The notes beneath the pieces are model-generated. The model was not told where the DNA came from. It worked only from the letters and a program-made list of their open reading frames with translations, and did no database searches. 64,000 bases of DNA. Origin: Christensenella sp964438705. Its GTDB lineage: Bacteria; Bacillota; Clostridia; Christensenellales; Christensenellaceae. Position numbers and translations under genes: made by a program. The DNA is taken from contig CAYTKQ010000001.1 of assembly GCA_964438705.1 (NCBI GenBank), forward strand, positions 124,001 to 188,000, given 5' to 3'. Position 1 is the stretch's first letter, and each line of letters opens with the position of its first letter. This document shows positions 59,800-64,000 of the stretch, one piece after another.

Positions 59800-61935
59800 G
59801 TGCCGGAATATTATAAGGAGTTTATCAGACGGCATAAACTCGAAAATGATCCATTGATGGAAAAAGCGTTCGCGTTTGCGGAAAAGGCACATGAGGGCCA
59901 GTTTCGTCATTCTGGCGAACCCTTTTTTACGCACCCGCTCGCAGTGGCCGATATCGTTGCAGATTTAGGCCTTGATAATATGACGATTATCGCCACCATC
60001 CTGCACGACGCGGTAGAGGATACGGCGCTGACCACAGAAGAAATCAGCAAGGAGTTCAGCCCAGAAATCGCCAAACTTGTGGACGGCGTAACCAAGCTGA
60101 AAAATTACGATTTCAAGACGAGGGAAGAACAGCAGTGGGAAAGCCTGCGTAAGATGTTCCTTGCCATGGCTTCCGATATCCGCGTGGTCATCATCAAACT
60201 TGCGGACAGGCTGCACAATATGCGCACCTTAAAATACCAGTCTGAAAACAAGCAAATCGAAAAGGCGACAGAAACGCTTGAAATCTATGCGCCGCTTGCG
60301 CATCGTTTGGGGATCAGCACCATCAAATGGGAGCTTGAGGACCTTTCTCTCAAGTTTTTGCATCCGGATGAATATTTTGAAATCGCGAATAAAATCGCAT
60401 CTACGCGTTCCGAACGCGAACGGCAGATCAATTCCATCATGGTGAAGCTTGAAGATAAGCTCGTGGAAATGAAGGTAAAGGCCGAGATCGAAGGTCGTCC
60501 CAAGCACATCTATAGCATTTTTCGCAAGATGAAGGAAAAGCATATGGTCTTTGAAGAGGTGTACGATCTGATTGCCATACGTGTCATCGTTGCCAACATC
60601 AAAGACTGCTATGGCGTGCTTGGCATCGTGCATACCATGTGGAAGCCGCTGCCGCTCCGCTTTAAAGATTATATTGCCGTACCGAAGCAGAATATGTATC
60701 AATCTCTGCACACGACGCTTTTGGGAGAGGATGGCCGCCCCTTTGAGGTGCAGATTAGGACCTACGACATGCATCGTACGGCAGAATACGGTATTGCCGC
60801 GCACTGGAAGTATAAGGAGGGCGGCAAGGAAAGCGTCATGGACACCAAGCTCGCGTGGCTGCGTGAGCTGATGGAATGGCAAAACGACCTGAAAGATTCC
60901 AAGGAATTTATGGAAACGCTCAAGGTCGATATATTTTCTGACAATGTTTTTGTGTTCACCCCCAAGGGCGATGTGAAGGATTTTGTGGCGGGCGCGACAC
61001 CGCTTGATTTTGCCTACAGCGTGCATAGCGCGATAGGCAATAAGTGCGTGGGCGCGAAGGTGAACGGCAAGATCGTTCCGCTTGACCACCGGCTCGAGAC
61101 GGGCGACATCGTGGAGATCGTTACATCAAATTCCGCCACGCCCAGCAGGGATTGGCTGAAATTCGTCAAGACAGCGCAGGCGCGCAGCAAAATCAAACAG
61201 TGGTTCAAAAAACAGCTCAAGGAAGAAAATATCGTCAAGGGCCGCGAAATGCTTGAAAAGGAAGCAAGGCGGCAGGGTTATCAACTGCACGACCTATTGA
61301 AGCCCGACTGGCTCAGTGTGCTTTATAAACGCTTTACGCTGAATTCGCAGGAGGATATGTTCGCGGCGATCGGTTATGGTGCGCTTTCCGTCAATCAGAT
61401 TCTCGGCAAGCTTGCGGAGCAATATAAGATGGCGAACCAGATCGATTCCGGTTCGCAGGAATTGAAGATCGTCAAACGCACAGGCCATGGGTCGGAAGAT
61501 GATATCACCGTCAAGGGTAGCACCGGGCTAGCCGTGCGCTTTGCAAAATGCTGCAATCCCGTTCCGGGCGACGAGATCGTCGGCTATATCACGCGCGGTC
61601 GCGGTGTGTGCGTCCACACAAAGGATTGTAAAAACCTGACAGATGTGGATAAGGAACGCCTGATCGACGTTGCGTGGGCCGGAGATCAGACCACCTCCTA
61701 CAATGTGGAAATACAAATCGTCGCGGACGACCGTCCGGGGCTGATGGTCGAGGTCGCGCAGGAAATGTACAATATGGGCAGGGATATCACAGCGATCAAC
61801 GGTCATTCCGCACGCAACGGCGTTGCCAATATCCTGCTGCGTACGAACATTACGTCGGTGCAGGACCTTACCAACGTGATGAACCGCCTGAAAAATCTAA
61901 AGGGGATACGCGAAGTGTTCCGCGTGAATTATTGA
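59800..61935 (+). CDS. relA: Bifunctional (p)ppGpp synthetase/hydrolase RelA/SpoT
   Basis: A 711-residue long RSH. The N-terminal HD hydrolase (FFTHPLAVADIVADLGLD, TILHDAVEDT) appears intact. The synthetase domain follows, with YHRTAEYGI-type motif in MHRTAEYGIAAHWKYKEGG. TGS (VFTPKGDVKDFVAGATPLDFAY), a cysteine-containing CCNPVPGDEIVGYITRGRGVCVH region and a C-terminal ACT domain complete it. Motifs for both activities suggest a bifunctional enzyme. GTG 59800 has GGAGAAGG upstream. Confidence 0.96.
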   Translation: MPEYYKEFIRRHKLENDPLMEKAFAFAEKAHEGQFRHSGEPFFTHPLAVADIVADLGLDNMTIIATILHDAVEDTALTTEEISKEFSPEIAKLVDGVTKLKNYDFKTREEQQWESLRKMFLAMASDIRVVIIKLADRLHNMRTLKYQSENKQIEKATETLEIYAPLAHRLGISTIKWELEDLSLKFLHPDEYFEIANKIASTRSERERQINSIMVKLEDKLVEMKVKAEIEGRPKHIYSIFRKMKEKHMVFEEVYDLIAIRVIVANIKDCYGVLGIVHTMWKPLPLRFKDYIAVPKQNMYQSLHTTLLGEDGRPFEVQIRTYDMHRTAEYGIAAHWKYKEGGKESVMDTKLAWLRELMEWQNDLKDSKEFMETLKVDIFSDNVFVFTPKGDVKDFVAGATPLDFAYSVHSAIGNKCVGAKVNGKIVPLDHRLETGDIVEIVTSNSATPSRDWLKFVKTAQARSKIKQWFKKQLKEENIVKGREMLEKEARRQGYQLHDLLKPDWLSVLYKRFTLNSQEDMFAAIGYGALSVNQILGKLAEQYKMANQIDSGSQELKIVKRTGHGSEDDITVKGSTGLAVRFAKCCNPVPGDEIVGYITRGRGVCVHTKDCKNLTDVDKERLIDVAWAGDQTTSYNVEIQIVADDRPGLMVEVAQEMYNMGRDITAINGHSARNGVANILLRTNITSVQDLTNVMNRLKNLKGIREVFRVNY

Positions 61936-61936
61936 T

Positions 61937-62386
61937 ATGCGTGCGGTCGTACAGCGCGTGAAAGGCGCAACGGTTACTGTGGGCGGGGAAGTCATTTCTG
62001 AAATAAACGCAGGCATTGTGGTGCTGCTTGGAATCAGCGCGGACGATGCGTGCAGGGATATGGAATATATTGCGGATAAATGCGTCAACTTGCGTATTTT
62101 TGAAGATGAAGATGATGTCATGAATCGCTGTGTTGCAGATATCGGCGGAGACCTGTTGCTGGTGTCCCAATTCACCCTATACGGCGACGTGCGCAAGGGC
62201 AGACGCCCAAGCTATAGCAAGGCGGCGCCGCCGAATGCGGCACGCGTTTTATATGAACAGGCGATTCAGATATTCAAAGAAAAATATGAACGGGTCGCAA
62301 CGGGTCAATTTCAGGCGCATATGGAAGTGGCACTTGTAAACGACGGTCCGGTAACAATTCTGCTCGACAGCAATAAGGAGTTTTGA
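61937..62386 (+). CDS. dtd: D-aminoacyl-tRNA deacylase
   Basis: A 149-residue enzyme that removes D-amino acids (and glycine from tRNA-Ala) from tRNAs. The two signatures SQFTLYGDVRKGRRPSY and NDGPVTILLDS, the latter carrying the cross-subunit Gly-Pro motif, are present. The ATG is one base after relA, a common pairing. Confidence 0.97.
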   Translation: MRAVVQRVKGATVTVGGEVISEINAGIVVLLGISADDACRDMEYIADKCVNLRIFEDEDDVMNRCVADIGGDLLLVSQFTLYGDVRKGRRPSYSKAAPPNAARVLYEQAIQIFKEKYERVATGQFQAHMEVALVNDGPVTILLDSNKEF

Positions 62387-62387
62387 G

Positions 62388-63008
62388 GTGCAGATCATTT
62401 CGGTTGTAACGGGCGCGATGCTCGAAAATACATACATTGTTTTTGATGGATCCACAAAGCAGGCGGTGGTGGTCGATCCGGGCGACGATGCCCAAAGGAT
62501 CATGACGCAGATCGACAAAAACGGCCTTAATGTCACGCATATTCTGCTGACCCACGGACATGCCGACCACATCGGCGCGGTTGATGCGCTGCGAGCGCAA
62601 TATGGCGCGAAGGTCGCGATCCATGAGGGCGACGCGGACATGCTCACATCCGACCAAAAGAATTTATCCTGCTTCATCGGCGCGCCGTTTACGGTCGGCC
62701 CGGCAGACATTTTACTGCGTGATGGGGACAAAATCGCGCTTGGAGACGGATGCATCGATGTCATGCACACGCCCGGTCATTCGCCGGGAAGCGTTTGCTT
62801 TCTCGCGGGAGATTTTATGTTTTCAGGCGACACTCTTTTTGCAGGTTCCATCGGACGCACCGATTTTCCGGGAAGCAGCATGGATGAGATGCGTGCCTCG
62901 CTTGGCAACTTGAAGGCGCTCGAAGTAGATTATGAGGTGTATCCGGGGCATGGCGGAGCAACGACGCTGGCGGAGGAAAAAGCTTCGAATCCGTATTTTG
63001 GGTATTGA
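62388..63008 (+). CDS. MBL-fold metallohydrolase (glyoxalase II-like)
   Basis: A 206-residue metallo-beta-lactamase-fold protein like YqgX/GloB. The metal-binding THGHADHIG motif, HTPGHSPGSVCF, FSGDTLFAGSIGRTD and the terminal YPGHGGATTLAEE are intact. Substrate is not determined; relatives hydrolyse thioesters such as S-lactoylglutathione or bacillithiol adducts, or act on other small molecules. GTG 62388 follows dtd by one base. Confidence 0.9.
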   Translation: MQIISVVTGAMLENTYIVFDGSTKQAVVVDPGDDAQRIMTQIDKNGLNVTHILLTHGHADHIGAVDALRAQYGAKVAIHEGDADMLTSDQKNLSCFIGAPFTVGPADILLRDGDKIALGDGCIDVMHTPGHSPGSVCFLAGDFMFSGDTLFAGSIGRTDFPGSSMDEMRASLGNLKALEVDYEVYPGHGGATTLAEEKASNPYFGY

Positions 63009-63011
63009 TCC

Positions 63012-64000
63012 ATGTTTTCCTTATATACTGAAACCCCGTCCTTTTTCAACGATATTTGCGACGAAATTCGTTTGTTTCTGCCCGAGGAAAAGCATATCGA
63101 TCAGTTGAAAAGCAAAGAGGATATGAATGCCGGAAACGTGCTGCGGCATTTTTTTAGGTTGGAGCAAGGGAACTGGTACAACCGTGCGGAGCTTTATTTG
63201 GATGGAACATTATGCGCCGCGCGGGAGCAAAGACCAGATTTTACGGATGGGCAAGGCAATGTGATTGATGTTTTGCAGGATACATTGTTCGCAAAAAAGC
63301 TGAAAAAACACGCTGTAAAGACGCTGATTTACGATATCCTGCGGGAGCATTTTAAAAAGGATATGCCGTGGGGTTCGCTGACGGGCATTCGTCCCACGAA
63401 ACTGCTGCGCGAACTGAAAAGAGAAAAAGATAAAGACGGAGCACGCAAGGCGTTTCTTGAAACCTATCATGTATCCAAAGAAAAAGCGTCGCTCGCGGAA
63501 ACGATTTGTAAAGTTCAGCAGCCTTTTTTGAACGTCGGCGAAAATGATCTCGATGTTTATATCGGCATCCCGTTTTGCGTGTCGCGCTGCAAATACTGCT
63601 CGTTTATTTCCCGCGATCTCAAATTCAACGAAACGATCAAGGATCAATATCTTCCATGCCTGTTTCAAGAAATGGATGGAATGCGCGAACGGCTGAAAGC
63701 GTATTCGATTCGAGCGGTCTATATCGGCGGGGGAACGCCCACAGCCCTTTGTGAACACGATCTGATCGCCGTCCTTGAAAAAACACAGGAACTTTTTCCG
63801 TCCCCGCGTGAATTTACTGTGGAGGCGGGCAGGCCGGACACGGTGACGGATGGAAAGCTGCGCATTTTGCGGGAATATGGCGCGCAGCGCATCAGCATCA
63901 ACGCGCAAACCACCAAAGACGAAACACTGGCGCTGATCGGCAGGCAGCATACGGCGGAGGATTTTCGCAAGGCGTATATGCGGGCGCAAAAAATTGGGTT
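63012..64000 (+). CDS. hemZ: HemZ-type oxygen-independent coproporphyrinogen dehydrogenase-like radical SAM enzyme, 5' part
   Basis: About 329 codons of a gene that runs off the right edge. The first ~120 residues are a HemZ-specific N-terminal domain ending in PWGSLTGIRPTKLLREL. The radical SAM core begins at DVYIGIPFCVSRCKYCSF with the CxxxCxxC cluster, followed by AVYIGGGTPTALCE and FTVEAGRPDT. HemZ-like proteins are assigned to heme synthesis or related radical chemistry, though the true reaction of many clostridial members is unproven. The ATG at 63012 has no obvious ribosome-binding site, and the gene is 3 nt after the hydrolase stop, so coupling is likely. Confidence 0.9.
   Translation, partial: MFSLYTETPSFFNDICDEIRLFLPEEKHIDQLKSKEDMNAGNVLRHFFRLEQGNWYNRAELYLDGTLCAAREQRPDFTDGQGNVIDVLQDTLFAKKLKKHAVKTLIYDILREHFKKDMPWGSLTGIRPTKLLRELKREKDKDGARKAFLETYHVSKEKASLAETICKVQQPFLNVGENDLDVYIGIPFCVSRCKYCSFISRDLKFNETIKDQYLPCLFQEMDGMRERLKAYSIRAVYIGGGTPTALCEHDLIAVLEKTQELFPSPREFTVEAGRPDTVTDGKLRILREYGAQRISINAQTTKDETLALIGRQHTAEDFRKAYMRAQKIG

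Noticed and set aside
63210..63989. Minus-strand open frame of 259 codons at the right end
   Set aside because: The opposite strand encodes a clear HemZ-like radical SAM protein running off the window, with its CxxxCxxC motif inside this span.
1..64000. CRISPR array, insertion sequence, tRNA or rRNA
   Set aside because: No regularly spaced repeats, transposase-like protein or cloverleaf-like sequence was recognised on reading through; short RNAs could still be missed without a covariance search.

Overview
The window is a slice of a low-to-mid G+C Gram-positive (Bacillota) chromosome, most likely an anaerobic member of class Clostridia. The signs are PolC-type replicase, a PASTA-domain Ser/Thr kinase with its PP2C phosphatase, RemA, GatCAB, a short HisG with HisZ, the MEP isoprenoid pathway, a HemZ-type radical SAM enzyme, and frequent TTG/GTG starts behind strong Shine-Dalgarno sequences. 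A Christensenellales-like genus is only a guess. Every gene except rpmB is on the + strand, and spacing is tight with many ATGA/TTGA overlaps.

Layout. (1) 1-6236: the 3' end of a type IIA topoisomerase A subunit, a TrpR-superfamily regulator (YerC), pcrA, ligA and a small Cys-rich protein. (2) 6345-10521: gatCAB plus a HypE/AIR-synthase-like protein. (3) 10577-24496: a long housekeeping run, yicC-remA-gmk-rpoZ-coaBC-priA-def-fmt-rsmB-rlmN-stp-prkC-rsgA-rpe-thiN, closed by a bidirectional terminator shared with convergent rpmB. (4) 24733-31608: the accessory part, with a 358-bp AT-rich intergenic region, a PRD/MtlR-type regulator and a galactitol-type PTS (EIIB, EIIC, EIIA) followed by its own HPr and Enzyme I. 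That is a whole phosphorelay with no sugar-catabolic enzyme beside it. (5) 31661-35800: asp23-DAK2 and recG. (6) 35808-42254: a histidine operon hisZGDBHAF-IE with a strong promoter overlapped by an operator-like dyad. (7) 42264-54807: rpsB-tsf, pyrH, frr, a small unknown gene, uppS-cdsA-dxr-rseP-ispG-polC. (8) 54823-64000: secD-secF, recJ-apt-relA-dtd-MBL hydrolase and the 5' part of hemZ, which runs off the window.

How they work together: most of the window is translation, replication/repair, envelope and isoprenoid synthesis, and stringent response in gene orders familiar from Clostridia. The most interesting inference is regulatory. The same 11-bp dyad-containing element (CATAGTAATGT) lies upstream of yerC and across the -10 of the his operon promoter. 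This suggests that the YerC-type protein represses both itself and histidine synthesis. The second point of interest is the self-contained orphan PTS. No mobile element, CRISPR array, tRNA or rRNA was seen, and nothing points to a wholly new system.
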